Positions 17,807-26,443 of a stretch of DNA of 48,217 nt are shown here, piece after piece (within the stretch, counting starts at the first letter, position 1; each line of letters starts with the position of its first letter). The notes beneath the pieces were generated by a model. The model saw only the letters and a program-made list of their open reading frames with translations, searched no databases and was not told where the DNA came from. This stretch comes from Collinsella sp. AF20-14LB (GTDB lineage: Bacteria > Actinomycetota > Coriobacteriia > Coriobacteriales > Coriobacteriaceae), in contig NZ_QRWD01000005.1 in NCBI RefSeq assembly GCF_003459505.1, positions 375 through 48,591 of the forward strand, read 5' to 3'. The position numbers were made by a program, and so were the translations under genes.

Positions 17807-19420
17807 ATGGCCATCATCAACAAGGGTATGTCCAGGCGTTCGTTCCTCGGCCTCACCGGCAGCGTCGCTGCTGTCGCAGGGCTTGGTCTCACCGGCTGCG
17901 GTGGCAGCTCCAACGACGAGGGTTCCGCTTCCGGTTCCACCGATTCCGCCAACCGTGGCGGCGGCGTGATCACCGCTGGTTCCGCTTACGCTCCGTCCAG
18001 CTTCGATCCCGCCAGCACCGGCTCCGCTGTGGGCCTGGGTGCTAACTGGCACGTCGTCGAGGGCCTCTACGGCATCGATTACCACGACTACAGCACCTTC
18101 AACGAGCTCGCCACCGACGATCCCAAGTCTGTGGACGACACCACTTTCGAGGTCACCATCCGCAAGGGCGCCAAGTTTTCCGATGGCACCGAGGTCACCG
18201 CTGACGATGTCGTTGCCTCCTACACCGCTTGCGCCGCTTCCGCTACCTATGCTCCGTTCTTCCAGCCCTTCGAGTCCATCGAGGCCAAGGACGCCAGCAC
18301 CGTGACGGTCAAGACCAAGGTCCCCAACTTCTCCCTGCTCAAGGATCGTCTGGCCATCGTCCGCGTTACCCCGGCCACCCAGACCGAGGAGGATCGCGCC
18401 AAGCAGCCGATCGGCTCCGGCCCCTGGATGTACGACTCTATCTCCGATACCGAGATCACCCTGGTTCCCAACCCCGAGTACAACGGTGAGTATGCTGCCG
18501 AGGATAAGAAGATCCAGTACAGCATCCTGACCGACCCCACCGCTCGCGTTACCGCTCAGCAGGAGGGCTCCACGCTCGTTATGGAGCTCGTTACCGCTGA
18601 CGCCGTCGACCAGCTCGAGAGCGCCGGCTGCAAGATCGATAACGTTCAGGGTTTCGGCACCCGCTTCATCATGTTCAACGTCGCCAAGGAGCCTTGGAAC
18701 AACGTCAAGGTCCGTCAGGCTGTCATGTATGCGCTCGACACCGAGAAGATGGTCAGCAACACCTTCGCCGGCCTTGCCACCGCTGCCAGCTGCTACCTGC
18801 CCAAGAGCTTCACCAACTATCATGAGGCTTCCACGGTGTACAAGACCGACGCCAAGAAGGCTAAGAAGCTCATCGAGGAGTCTGGCATCACCCCGGGTGC
18901 CATCACCCTGCGCACCACCGACAACGAGCAGATTAAGGGCATGGCCGCCCAGGTCAAGAACGACCTCGACGCCCTCGGCTTCGATGTGACCATCCAGACC
19001 GATACCTCGCCGGCCACCTACGCTGCCATCGACGGCGGCGAGGCCTACGATATCCTCCTTGCCCCTGGCGATCCTTCCTGCTTCGGTGCCGACCCCGACC
19101 TGCTGCTCAACTGGTGGTACGGCGACAACGTCTGGATGCAGACCCGTTGCCCGTGGAAGGAGTCCGCTGAGTGGCAGAAGCTCCACGGTCTCATGGACGA
19201 GGCTCTTGCCGCCGAGGGCGACGAGCAGCAGAAGAAGTGGAACGAGTGCTTCGACATCATAGCCGACAATGCCGTTCTGTACCCTGTTGTCCACGTCAAG
19301 ACCGTCTCCGCTTCCTGGGACGATCCGTCCACTGCGCCCAACGGAGAGGCCCTCGATGGCTTCAAGGGCATTGGTACGACGAGCATGTCCTTCAGGGGCG
19401 TTGCGACCGTCAAGGCGTAA
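17807..19420 (+). CDS. ABC transporter substrate-binding lipoprotein, family 5 (probable sialic acid binding)
   Basis: The 537-residue protein has a leader with a twin-arginine-like start (SRRSFLGLTG) and the lipobox LTGC, so it should be exported and lipid-anchored. The mature part is a peptide/nickel/opine-type (SBP_bac_5) binding protein: segments such as LYGIDYHDYSTFNELATD, FSDGTEVTADDVVASY and VRQAVMYALDTEKM are standard. The family binds peptides, nickel or sugars, but this gene leads a cluster with nanA, nanK and nanE, so N-acetylneuraminate is the likely ligand, as in the SatABCD and SiaEFGI importers. ATG 17807 has ATAGGAGA upstream. Codon use is strongly biased to C-ending codons, as in highly expressed genes. 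Confidence 0.82.
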   Translation: MAIINKGMSRRSFLGLTGSVAAVAGLGLTGCGGSSNDEGSASGSTDSANRGGGVITAGSAYAPSSFDPASTGSAVGLGANWHVVEGLYGIDYHDYSTFNELATDDPKSVDDTTFEVTIRKGAKFSDGTEVTADDVVASYTACAASATYAPFFQPFESIEAKDASTVTVKTKVPNFSLLKDRLAIVRVTPATQTEEDRAKQPIGSGPWMYDSISDTEITLVPNPEYNGEYAAEDKKIQYSILTDPTARVTAQQEGSTLVMELVTADAVDQLESAGCKIDNVQGFGTRFIMFNVAKEPWNNVKVRQAVMYALDTEKMVSNTFAGLATAASCYLPKSFTNYHEASTVYKTDAKKAKKLIEESGITPGAITLRTTDNEQIKGMAAQVKNDLDALGFDVTIQTDTSPATYAAIDGGEAYDILLAPGDPSCFGADPDLLLNWWYGDNVWMQTRCPWKESAEWQKLHGLMDEALAAEGDEQQKKWNECFDIIADNAVLYPVVHVKTVSASWDDPSTAPNGEALDGFKGIGTTSMSFRGVATVKA

Positions 19421-19482
19421 GACTCGCTTGAGTCTGTATGCAGGATGTCGGTCGTTGGGACCGTATCCTCATAGTTGAAACA

Positions 19483-19516
19483 AAGACCCGGGCGGCAACG
19501 ATGTCGCTCGGGTCTT
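19483..19516 (+). terminator. Intercistronic hairpin after the binding-protein gene
   Basis: AAGACCCG (19483-19490) pairs with CGGGTCTT (19509-19516), and the stem continues inward to 14 pairs with two G-U pairs. There is no T tract, so it more likely protects the mRNA 3' end or lowers expression of the permeases than stops all transcription. Confidence 0.65.
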
Positions 19517-19577
19517 GTAATGAGTATCCGTACTCATATACCAGTTGGTCCTACCGACAAAAGAAAGGGGAGAGAAC

Positions 19578-20534
19578 GTGAACAACTTGCTACGTTTGAT
19601 TGGAAGGCGTCTTGTGGCGCTGCCGATCATGGCATTGGGCGTCACCGTCCTGGTGTTCTTCCTTATGTCGTTCTCCAAGACCGACCCCGCCTACACGGCG
19701 TTGGGTGACGGTGCCTCGCCCGAGGCGGTTGCCGAGTACCATGAGAAGTATGGTCTGGACGACCCCTGGCCCGTGCGCTACGTGCGCTATATGGGCGATT
19801 TGATCCATGGCGACATGGGCACCTATGGTGCTGCTCGCAACTCCGTTGCCAAGCGCATCTCCACGGCCCTGCCCGTCACGATGCAGCTGACCTTCATCGG
19901 CCTTGCCATCGGTGCGGTCGTTTCGTTTTTACTCGGCGTCATCGCGGCGCTGTATCGCGACAAATGGCCGGACCAAGTGATCCGCGTCTTTTCCATCGCC
20001 GGCTTGGCAACCCCGTCGTTCTGGCTTGCCGTTCTGTTGATCCTGCTGTTCTCTTCCTACCTTAAGGTGCTTCCGGCATCGGGTGCTCTGCCTCACTTCA
20101 CCACGAATCCGGCTGGCTATCTGGGACGTATGATCATGCCCGCTATCGCCTTGGCATTTCCGCTGACGGGCCAGATGACTCGTATCGTGCGTACCGCCAT
20201 GGTCGAGGAGCTCGATAAGGATTATGTCCGTATGGCTCGCGGCGCCGGCGTTCCCGAGAAGGTCGTCGTCGGCATCAACGTTCTTCGCAATGCGCTGATC
20301 ACCCCGGTCACCACCCTCGGTCTTAAGATCGGTTACCTCATGGGCGGCGCCGTCGTCATCGAGGTTATCTTCAACCTCCCCGGCATGGGCACCGCGATTC
20401 TGCAGGGCGTTCAGGGCAACGAGGCGAACCTGGTTCAGGGCGTCGTTATCGTCGTTGCTCTTGCCTTCATCATCATCAACATCGTGGTTGACATGCTCTA
20501 CCTGCTCATCAACCCGCGCATCAGGACGGTGTAG
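19578..20534 (+). CDS. ABC transporter permease, DppB/OppB type (sialic acid importer)
   Basis: The 318-residue protein has six predicted membrane segments, starting with LVALPIMALGVTVLVFFLMS after a short basic N-terminus. It carries the EAA-like loop (MVEELDKDYVRMARGAGVPEKVVVG) that contacts the ATPase, as in the binding-protein-dependent permease family 1. The start is GTG 19578 with AAAGGGGAGA just upstream. It sits 3 bases before the fused permease-ATPase gene. Substrate is inferred from the operon: the same subunit order is described for sialic acid importers of the peptide-transporter family. Confidence 0.88.
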   Translation: MNNLLRLIGRRLVALPIMALGVTVLVFFLMSFSKTDPAYTALGDGASPEAVAEYHEKYGLDDPWPVRYVRYMGDLIHGDMGTYGAARNSVAKRISTALPVTMQLTFIGLAIGAVVSFLLGVIAALYRDKWPDQVIRVFSIAGLATPSFWLAVLLILLFSSYLKVLPASGALPHFTTNPAGYLGRMIMPAIALAFPLTGQMTRIVRTAMVEELDKDYVRMARGAGVPEKVVVGINVLRNALITPVTTLGLKIGYLMGGAVVIEVIFNLPGMGTAILQGVQGNEANLVQGVVIVVALAFIIINIVVDMLYLLINPRIRTV

Positions 20535-20537
20535 ATT

Positions 20538-22553
20538 ATGGTAAAGATTCGAGAGAAGCAAACCGAGCAGCTCGAGAAGGCTGCCTCCAAGGGGCTCAAG
20601 CTCGGTGGCTGGAAGAAGATGACGCTGTCTTCTAAGATTGCCGCCGTCGTGTTGGTGCTGGTCGCCCTGACTGCGATTCTGGCGCCCCTTCTTGCCCCCT
20701 ATAGCCCGGTCGAGATTTTTACGGCTCGCCAGGCTCCCGGCAACGGATTTATCTTCGGTACCGACGATAAGGGTCGCGACATTCTGTCGCGCATGCTCTA
20801 CGGTGGTCGTTACTCGCTGATTATCGGCTTTGGCGCCACTGCCATGGCTCTGGTCTGCGGCTCGGTCGTGGGCGCCCTTGCGGCGGTTTCGCGCAAGGCC
20901 GTTTCCGAGACGATCATGCGTATCCTGGACATCATCATGTCCATCCCGGGCATCGCCCTCGCGGCCGTCTTCGTCTCCATCCTGGGCAACTCCGTGCCGT
21001 CGATCATCTTCGCCATCGGCTTTATGTACACTCCGCAGATTGCCCGTATCGTGCGCGCCAACATCGTGTCCGAGTACGGCGAGGACTATGTCCGCGCGGT
21101 CATCGTTTCCGGCGCCAAGGCTCCGTGGATTTTGATCAAGCATGTTCTGCGTAACTGCATCGCCCCGATCATGGTCTTCACCGTTACCCTGGTCGCCGAC
21201 GCCATCATCTTCGAGGCCTCGCTGACCTTCATCGGCGCTGGTATCCAGGAGCCCACCGCTACCTGGGGCAACATCCTCGCCGACGCCCGCGGCGGCGTGC
21301 TCGCCGGCCGTTGGTGGCAGGCGCTGTTCCCGGGCCTGGCCATCATGATCACCTGCCTGGCGCTCAACATCCTCTCCGAGGGCATTACCGACGCCATGGC
21401 CGCTGCTCCCTCCGCCGCCCTGGATCCGACCGATTCCTCCAAGCGTCGCGAGGCCGACCTGCTGGTCTCCGACCCCGTTCGCGCCTACAAGGAGCAGGCC
21501 CAGTCCCTCTCCGCTCGCCTTGGCGCCCTGCGCGATGTCGAGCTCAAGCGTGACGATCGCCATGTGCCCGACGAGTCTGTCGAACCGATTCTCTCGGTCC
21601 GTGACTTCTGCATTCAGTTTGAGCATCACGGCGATATCAACGTCGTCGACCATGTCAACTTTGACGTCCGTCCTGGTCAGACCATGGGCCTGGTGGGCGA
21701 GTCCGGTTGCGGTAAGTCCATCACCACGCTGGCCATCATGGGCCTGACCGACGATGACGAGCACCTTTCCGGCCAGGTCCTCTGGGAGGGCCGCGACCTG
21801 CTCAAGATGAGCAAGAAGGAGTGGTTCGGCCTGCGCGGTACCGATATCGCTATGGTCTATCAGGACGCCCTGTCCTCGCTCAACCCCTCCATGCTCATCT
21901 CTGCCCAGATGAAGCAGCTCACCAAGCGCGGCGGCACCCGCAGCGCCGAGGAACTCCTGGAGCTCGTGGGCCTCGACCCCAAGCGTACGCTCGAGAGCTA
22001 CCCGCATGAGCTTTCCGGTGGCCAGCGTCAGCGTGTCCTGATCGCCATGGCCCTTACCCGCGACCCCAAGCTGGTCATCTGCGACGAGCCCACGACCGCT
22101 CTGGACGTTACCGTCCAGAAGCAGGTCATCAAGCTGCTCAACGACCTTCAGGCCAAGCTCGGCTTTGCCATGATCTTCGTCTCGCATGACTTGGCGCTGG
22201 TCGCCGAGGTCGCCCATAACATCACGGTTATGTACGCCGGTCAGGTTATCGAGCAGGCGCCCACCAAGGAGCTGCTCACTAACCCGATCCACGAGTACAC
22301 CCGCGGTCTTCTGGGCTCCGTTCTGTCCATCGAGAGCGGTTCGGGCCGTCTGCACCAGGTGCCCGGCGCCGTTCCGAGCCCGCGCGATTTCCCCAAGGGC
22401 GATCGCTTCGCGCCCCGCTCGAGCCATCCGCGCATTGGCCTGGACACCCGTCCGGTCTTCAAGCGCGTGCCCGGCACCGAGCACTTCTATTCCGAGCTCC
22501 CCGACGAGGTGCTCAAGGCAAATGGTTTGACCCCTCACGCGGAGGTGATGTAG
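20538..22553 (+). CDS. Fused ABC permease (DppC type) and ATPase (DppD type)
   Basis: The 671-residue protein joins two normally separate subunits. Residues about 1-295 are a DppC-type permease with six membrane segments (FGTDDKGRDILSRMLYGGRYSL; EAA loop EDYVRAVIVSGAKAPWIL). A charged linker of about 55 residues follows. The rest is an oligopeptide-type ATPase: Walker A GESGCGKS, signature ELSGGQRQRVLIAMAL, Walker [13 protein letters not shown] and switch His in FVSHDLALV. The frame is continuous with no internal stop or restart. Such fusions are known in sialic acid ABC importers of this class in Haemophilus ducreyi and Corynebacterium, to my recollection, which supports the assigned substrate. 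It ends with the OppD-type C-terminal extension. Confidence 0.9.
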   Translation: MVKIREKQTEQLEKAASKGLKLGGWKKMTLSSKIAAVVLVLVALTAILAPLLAPYSPVEIFTARQAPGNGFIFGTDDKGRDILSRMLYGGRYSLIIGFGATAMALVCGSVVGALAAVSRKAVSETIMRILDIIMSIPGIALAAVFVSILGNSVPSIIFAIGFMYTPQIARIVRANIVSEYGEDYVRAVIVSGAKAPWILIKHVLRNCIAPIMVFTVTLVADAIIFEASLTFIGAGIQEPTATWGNILADARGGVLAGRWWQALFPGLAIMITCLALNILSEGITDAMAAAPSAALDPTDSSKRREADLLVSDPVRAYKEQAQSLSARLGALRDVELKRDDRHVPDESVEPILSVRDFCIQFEHHGDINVVDHVNFDVRPGQTMGLVGESGCGKSITTLAIMGLTDDDEHLSGQVLWEGRDLLKMSKKEWFGLRGTDIAMVYQDALSSLNPSMLISAQMKQLTKRGGTRSAEELLELVGLDPKRTLESYPHELSGGQRQRVLIAMALTRDPKLVICDEPTTALDVTVQKQVIKLLNDLQAKLGFAMIFVSHDLALVAEVAHNITVMYAGQVIEQAPTKELLTNPIHEYTRGLLGSVLSIESGSGRLHQVPGAVPSPRDFPKGDRFAPRSSHPRIGLDTRPVFKRVPGTEHFYSELPDEVLKANGLTPHAEVM

Positions 22554-23381
22554 ATGAGCGAGACCGCAGTCAACGGCGTCGAGCCGATCATCTTCCTTGA
22601 TGACGTCCACGTCACCTTTAGGACCCGTACCGGCTCGATTCTGCACCCCAACCTGGTTCACGCCGTCCAGGGTGTAACGATTAGGCTCATGCCCGGTCAG
22701 ACGATCGGCATCGTCGGCGAGTCCGGTTGCGGTAAGTCCACCACCGCCAACGTCATGTGCGGCCTGCAGGCCCCCACGAGCGGCAAGGTCTACTTTAAGG
22801 GCAAGGACGTAACCAAGCGTACCGCCGAGGACCGTCGCCACATGGGTCGCGTCATCTCGGTCGTGTTCCAGAACCCGGCCACGGCGCTCAACCCCCGCAT
22901 GGTCGTTCGCGAGCAGCTGCTCGACCCCATGCGCGTCCACAACCTGGGTACCGAGGCCGAGCAGGAGAAGCGCGTCAAGGAGCTCTTGGAGCTCACCGGT
23001 CTGCCCAGCTCCGCCGCCGAGGTTCTTCCCGGCCAGCTTTCGGGCGGCCAGCGCCAGCGCGTCGCAATTGCCCGTGCTCTGTCGCTGAACCCCGATGCCA
23101 TCATCGCCGACGAGCCCACCTCGGCTCTGGACGTTTCTGTCCGCGCGCAGATTCTGAACCTGCTGACCGACCTTAAGAAGGAGCTCGGCCTGGCCATGGT
23201 GTTCATCAGCCATGACATCCAGACGGTCCGCTATATCTCTGACGACATCATCGTTATGAATGGCGGCAAGATCGTCGAGCAGGGCGAGGCCAAGCAGGTC
23301 TTCCAGCACCCTCAGGACCCCTACACCAAGATGCTGCTCGGCGCTGCGCCGTCGCTGCTTCATCCCAAGCTCGGCGAGTAG
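22554..23381 (+). CDS. ABC transporter ATPase, DppF/OppF type (sialic acid importer)
   Basis: The 275-residue cytosolic subunit supplies the second nucleotide-binding domain of the importer. Walker A GESGCGKST, the Q-loop (VFQNPATALNP), signature QLSGGQRQRVAIARAL, Walker B AIIADEPTSALD and switch His in ISHDIQTV are all intact. ATG 22554 follows the stop of the fusion gene without a gap, with GGAGGTGAT upstream. It is shorter than the OppF at 40622 because the C-terminal peptide-transporter extension with cysteines is missing. Confidence 0.9.
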   Translation: MSETAVNGVEPIIFLDDVHVTFRTRTGSILHPNLVHAVQGVTIRLMPGQTIGIVGESGCGKSTTANVMCGLQAPTSGKVYFKGKDVTKRTAEDRRHMGRVISVVFQNPATALNPRMVVREQLLDPMRVHNLGTEAEQEKRVKELLELTGLPSSAAEVLPGQLSGGQRQRVAIARALSLNPDAIIADEPTSALDVSVRAQILNLLTDLKKELGLAMVFISHDIQTVRYISDDIIVMNGGKIVEQGEAKQVFQHPQDPYTKMLLGAAPSLLHPKLGE

Positions 23382-23397
23382 GTTCGCTTTCCCTCCC

Positions 23398-23425
23398 GTG
23401 CGCCCGGTTCCCTTGCCGGGCGCAC
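23398..23425 (+). terminator. Intercistronic hairpin between importer and esterase genes
   Basis: GTGCGCCCGG (23398-23407) and CCGGGCGCAC (23416-23425) form a perfect 10-bp stem with an 8-base loop and no T tract. As with the other hairpins in this operon, partial attenuation or mRNA stabilisation is more likely than full termination. Confidence 0.6.
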
Positions 23426-23461
23426 CTCCGTTGCGATTTCGAAAGGTTGGGTTCACGAGCC

Positions 23462-24439
23462 ATGCCAAGTGCTCAGGAGCTACAACATCAATTTGGTGAA
23501 TATCGAGGCGCCATGCCCCGTCCATCAGATTTCGATCTCTTTTGGAAGGATCGCATGGCCGAGGCCGACGCGGTCGGGCTTGACTATGCGATCGAGACGT
23601 CATCGGTCACAGATGCCGTGACCTGCCAGTTTTTCGACCTCTGGTATACCGGCATGTGTGGCGCTCGCCTGCATGCCAAGTACCTTAAACCCGTCTCGGA
23701 CGAGCCCGTGCCGCTGGTGTTACAGTTCCACGGCTATCCGGGTGCAAGCCGCAGCTGGTTCGAGCAGGCGTCGTTTGCGGGCATGGGCATGGCGCTCATT
23801 GCCCTCGACTGCCCCGGCCAGGGTGGCCCCTCCGAGGATATTGGTGGATTTGAAGGCACAACGGTCGCGGGCCATATCGTCGCCGGTATCGATGGCGACC
23901 CGGCCAACCTCTACTATGTCCGCTTGCACCAGGATATCCGCATTCTGTGCCGTATTGTTCGCGAGCTCGAGGGCATCGATTTTTCCCGCGTATTTGTGAA
24001 CGGCGCATCACAGGGCGGCGGTTTGGGCATTGCGACCTGCGCGCTTAATAGCGAGCTTATCAATCGTACCGCCATCCTCTATCCCTTCCTGTCGGATTTC
24101 CGCCTTGTTTGGGATCTGGATGCCGACGACATTGCCTACGAGGGCCTGCGCTATTGGTCTCGCTGGTTTGACGAGGACTCGACTCGTATCGACGAAGCCT
24201 ATGCCAAGCTGGCGTACTTCGATTCCAAGAACTTTGCCCCCATGGTCAAATGCCCCGTGCTGTTTGGCACGGGCACAGCCGATATCGTCTGTCCTCCGGC
24301 GACGCAGTTTGCAGTCTACAACAACCTGACCTGTGAAAAGCGTCATGAGTTCTTTGAAGGCTTTGGCCACGAGGAGATTCAGGATTTTGACGATCTGATC
24401 ATTCCGTTTTTCTGCAAGGGAGGGGAGGCTCATGTCTAA
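23462..24439 (+). CDS. CE7-like acetyl esterase (AXE1 family), possible sialate O-acetylesterase
   Basis: This 325-residue alpha/beta hydrolase matches the acetyl xylan esterase / cephalosporin-C deacetylase (AXE1, CE7) family. The triad is visible: Ser183 in NGASQGGG, Asp274 in TADIVCPPATQF and His303 in FEGFGHEEI. The usual RGQ motif appears as CPGQG. No signal peptide is seen, so it should act in the cytosol. CE7 enzymes remove acetyl groups from sugars; located between a sialic acid importer and nanA, it may deacetylate imported O-acetylated sialic acid, but this is inference. ATG 23462 has a poor ribosome site, and TTG 23447 is a less likely alternative. It overlaps the next gene by 8 bases. 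Confidence 0.82.
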   Translation: MPSAQELQHQFGEYRGAMPRPSDFDLFWKDRMAEADAVGLDYAIETSSVTDAVTCQFFDLWYTGMCGARLHAKYLKPVSDEPVPLVLQFHGYPGASRSWFEQASFAGMGMALIALDCPGQGGPSEDIGGFEGTTVAGHIVAGIDGDPANLYYVRLHQDIRILCRIVRELEGIDFSRVFVNGASQGGGLGIATCALNSELINRTAILYPFLSDFRLVWDLDADDIAYEGLRYWSRWFDEDSTRIDEAYAKLAYFDSKNFAPMVKCPVLFGTGTADIVCPPATQFAVYNNLTCEKRHEFFEGFGHEEIQDFDDLIIPFFCKGGEAHV

Positions 24440-25283
24440 GTGCGAGAGCAATATCGATGAGCTGATTGTCCCCGAGCTTGCGGGGATTTCTGGGACGGTT
24501 TCGTCAAGGCTCGCAGAATATCGGGACTGGCGCGGTGATGTCCAAGCAGATGTTTCTGATTTAGAGACATGCGCTTCGAATCTTGAGATTCAAGGCCTGG
24601 CCATTACGGCGATTGACTTTGTTAACCCCTGCGCCCGTTACTCGGAGGCCTCCTTTGAGCTCGGTGACGATGCGATTCACGCTCGTTTGATCGAGCCTGT
24701 CGGTCGTGCCCGAGTATCTGAGCGCGTGCCGCTGTGCCTGATGTTCCACGACATCGATCGGCCTGTGCGCGGCTGGCATCACATGACGAGATTTGCCGCC
24801 ATGGGGTATGCCGTCCTCGCGCTGGATGACGATGTTGCTGGTGCGGACGACCTGCGGCGGGGGATTTCTTCGCCCGCTTTTGTCGAGCGCGTCCGTTGGG
24901 GTTGCGCGCTGGCGAAGGTGGCGCGCAATCTTGATGGCATGGACCCCGACCGCATCTTTGCATGGGGCGAGGGTCTTGGCGGCGGAGTCGCGCTGGCGGT
25001 TTCTGCTCTGGACGAGCGGGGCCTCGTCTGCACGGCGGTTGCCAATCCGCTTCCTGGCGGCCTCGAGGCGCTGTCGTCTCGGGTGCGCGAATCGGTGCTC
25101 ATGGGCACATCGCTTATGGATACCGTGAGCGATCCCAAGGATCAGTTTGCCGTATTCAACGGTCTTGAGTGTGACCGGAGGCATATCATCTATGCAAAAT
25201 ACGCTCACGAGCGCATCAATGCGTTCGAAAACGAAGTCGTCGACTTTTTTAACCAAACGTTCTACCCGTGTTCTTTGGCCTAG
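24432..25283 (+). CDS. Esterase paralogue lacking the nucleophilic serine (probable pseudo-enzyme)
   Basis: The 283-residue product aligns with the preceding esterase without gaps over two stretches. NLDGMDPDRIFAWGEGLGGG lines up with the nucleophile region, so Ser183 is replaced by Gly181. In the C-terminal part, Asp230 and His259 line up with the partner's Asp274 and His303. The lid region around residues 210-245 of the partner is shortened. The gene is intact, with an 8-base overlap (ATGTCTAA) to its partner, so it looks maintained rather than decaying. A structural or regulatory partner role is possible; ordinary serine esterase activity is not expected. No known function is recognised. 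Confidence 0.75.
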   Translation: MSKCESNIDELIVPELAGISGTVSSRLAEYRDWRGDVQADVSDLETCASNLEIQGLAITAIDFVNPCARYSEASFELGDDAIHARLIEPVGRARVSERVPLCLMFHDIDRPVRGWHHMTRFAAMGYAVLALDDDVAGADDLRRGISSPAFVERVRWGCALAKVARNLDGMDPDRIFAWGEGLGGGVALAVSALDERGLVCTAVANPLPGGLEALSSRVRESVLMGTSLMDTVSDPKDQFAVFNGLECDRRHIIYAKYAHERINAFENEVVDFFNQTFYPCSLA

Positions 25284-25351
25284 ACGGCCTGGACACTGCC
25301 AACAAGAGTGGGTGGCATAGGGCCGCCCGCCAGACAGCTAAGGAGATTCTT

Positions 25352-26272
25352 GTGGCAACTCAGAAATTCACCGGCGTTATCCCTCCCGTCGTTGTTCCCG
25401 ATACCGAAGATCACCAGCTCGACGTTGCCTCCTTTGAGCGCAGCATCAACCGCATGATCGATGCCGGCGTCGATGGCCTGTTCTTCTTGGGATCCTCGGG
25501 CGAGGTCGTCTTCTCCACCGACGAGCGCCGTCGCCAGATTATCGCCGAGGCCGTTCGTATCGTCGACCACCGCGTTCCCGTTCTGGTCGGCATCATCGAT
25601 ACCGAGACCGAGCGCATGATCGAGCACGGCAAGGTCGCCCAGGAGCTGGGCGCCGATGCCCTCGTCGCCACCTGCCCGTTCTATGCCCTGCAGGGCATGA
25701 CCGAGGTCGAGGAGCACTTCCGCATCCTGCACGAGGAGCTCGACCTGCCCATCTTTGCCTATGACATTCCCGTGTGCGTCCACACCAAGCTCCCCTGGAA
25801 GCTCCTTGCCAAGCTCGGCGCCGAGGGCGTTCTGGCCGGCGTCAAGGATTCCTCGGGTGATGACATCTCGTTCCGCTACCTCGTTCAGGAGAACGAGAAG
25901 AACGGCCATCCGATGAGCATCCTCACCGGTCACGAGGTTGTTGTCGACGGCGCTTACCTTGGTGGCGCCGACGGTTCCGTTCCGGGTCTCGCCAACGTTG
26001 AGCCCGAGGGCTACGTGCGTCAGTGGAAGGCCGCCCAGGCTGGTGACTGGGCTACCGTCAAGGCCGAGCAGGATCGCCTCAATGAGATTTCGCACGTCTG
26101 GGATGTCACCTCGGGCGTTCAGGGCTATGCCGGTGGCGTCGGCGCCTTCAAGACCGCTATGAACCTCATGGGTATCTTTGACAGCCCGACCATGCCGCGC
26201 CCGGTGAAGGCCATGACTGGCGAGAACGTCGAGGCGATTCGCAAGGTCCTTCAGGACAACGGTCTCCTGTAA
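25352..26272 (+). CDS. nanA: N-acetylneuraminate lyase (DHDPS/NAL family)
   Basis: The 306-residue TIM-barrel aldolase belongs to the dihydrodipicolinate synthase / N-acetylneuraminate lyase family. The Schiff-base lysine is Lys165 in GVKDSSGD, the catalytic tyrosine is Tyr137 in FAYDIP, and GSSGE (47-51) is the carboxylate-binding loop. On sequence alone it could be another family member, since the NAL consensus is not exact. The neighbours (ROK kinase and NanE) make cleavage of N-acetylneuraminate to ManNAc and pyruvate the best call. The start is GTG 25352 with AAGGAG seven bases upstream; an open extension to 25268 overlaps the previous gene and has no ribosome site. Confidence 0.82.
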   Translation: MATQKFTGVIPPVVVPDTEDHQLDVASFERSINRMIDAGVDGLFFLGSSGEVVFSTDERRRQIIAEAVRIVDHRVPVLVGIIDTETERMIEHGKVAQELGADALVATCPFYALQGMTEVEEHFRILHEELDLPIFAYDIPVCVHTKLPWKLLAKLGAEGVLAGVKDSSGDDISFRYLVQENEKNGHPMSILTGHEVVVDGAYLGGADGSVPGLANVEPEGYVRQWKAAQAGDWATVKAEQDRLNEISHVWDVTSGVQGYAGGVGAFKTAMNLMGIFDSPTMPRPVKAMTGENVEAIRKVLQDNGLL

Positions 26273-26275
26273 AGC

Positions 26276-26370
26276 TTCCCCAGGCACCCGATTTTGGGGC
26301 TCAAGTGGTCGGGCGTGACCCATTAGGTCAACGCCCGACCACTTTCACCCCAACCTCGGGCACCTGGGAA
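26276..26370. repeat. Long nested inverted repeat between nanA and nanK
   Basis: The inner stem (26303-26320 with 26326-26344) has 18 pairs with a single bulged A, around the loop CATTA. Outer arms add TTGGGG/CCCCAA (26294-26299 with 26348-26353), CCCGA/TCGGG and TTCCC-AGG/CCTGGGAA, so nearly the whole 95 bases fold as one hairpin. No T tract follows. It may attenuate transcription or protect the upstream message. Confidence 0.8.
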
Positions 26371-26443
26371 ACCTTTACCAAGTTGCGGCGATAACACCGC
26401 CTTCATTTCCTGTAGTTGTTATTTATCTCCTAAGGAGAGCGAC

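Noticed and set aside
19929..23603. Very long open frame on the minus strand (over 1200 codons) opposite the importer genes
   Set aside because: It is the mirror of highly biased codons in the ABC genes. The product is repetitive and rich in Asp, Gly and His without any domain, and the plus-strand genes are beyond doubt.
25284..25351. Small gene or regulatory RNA between the pseudo-esterase and nanA
   Set aside because: Only 68 bases with a weak 7-bp stem and the nanA ribosome site; nothing more can be supported.
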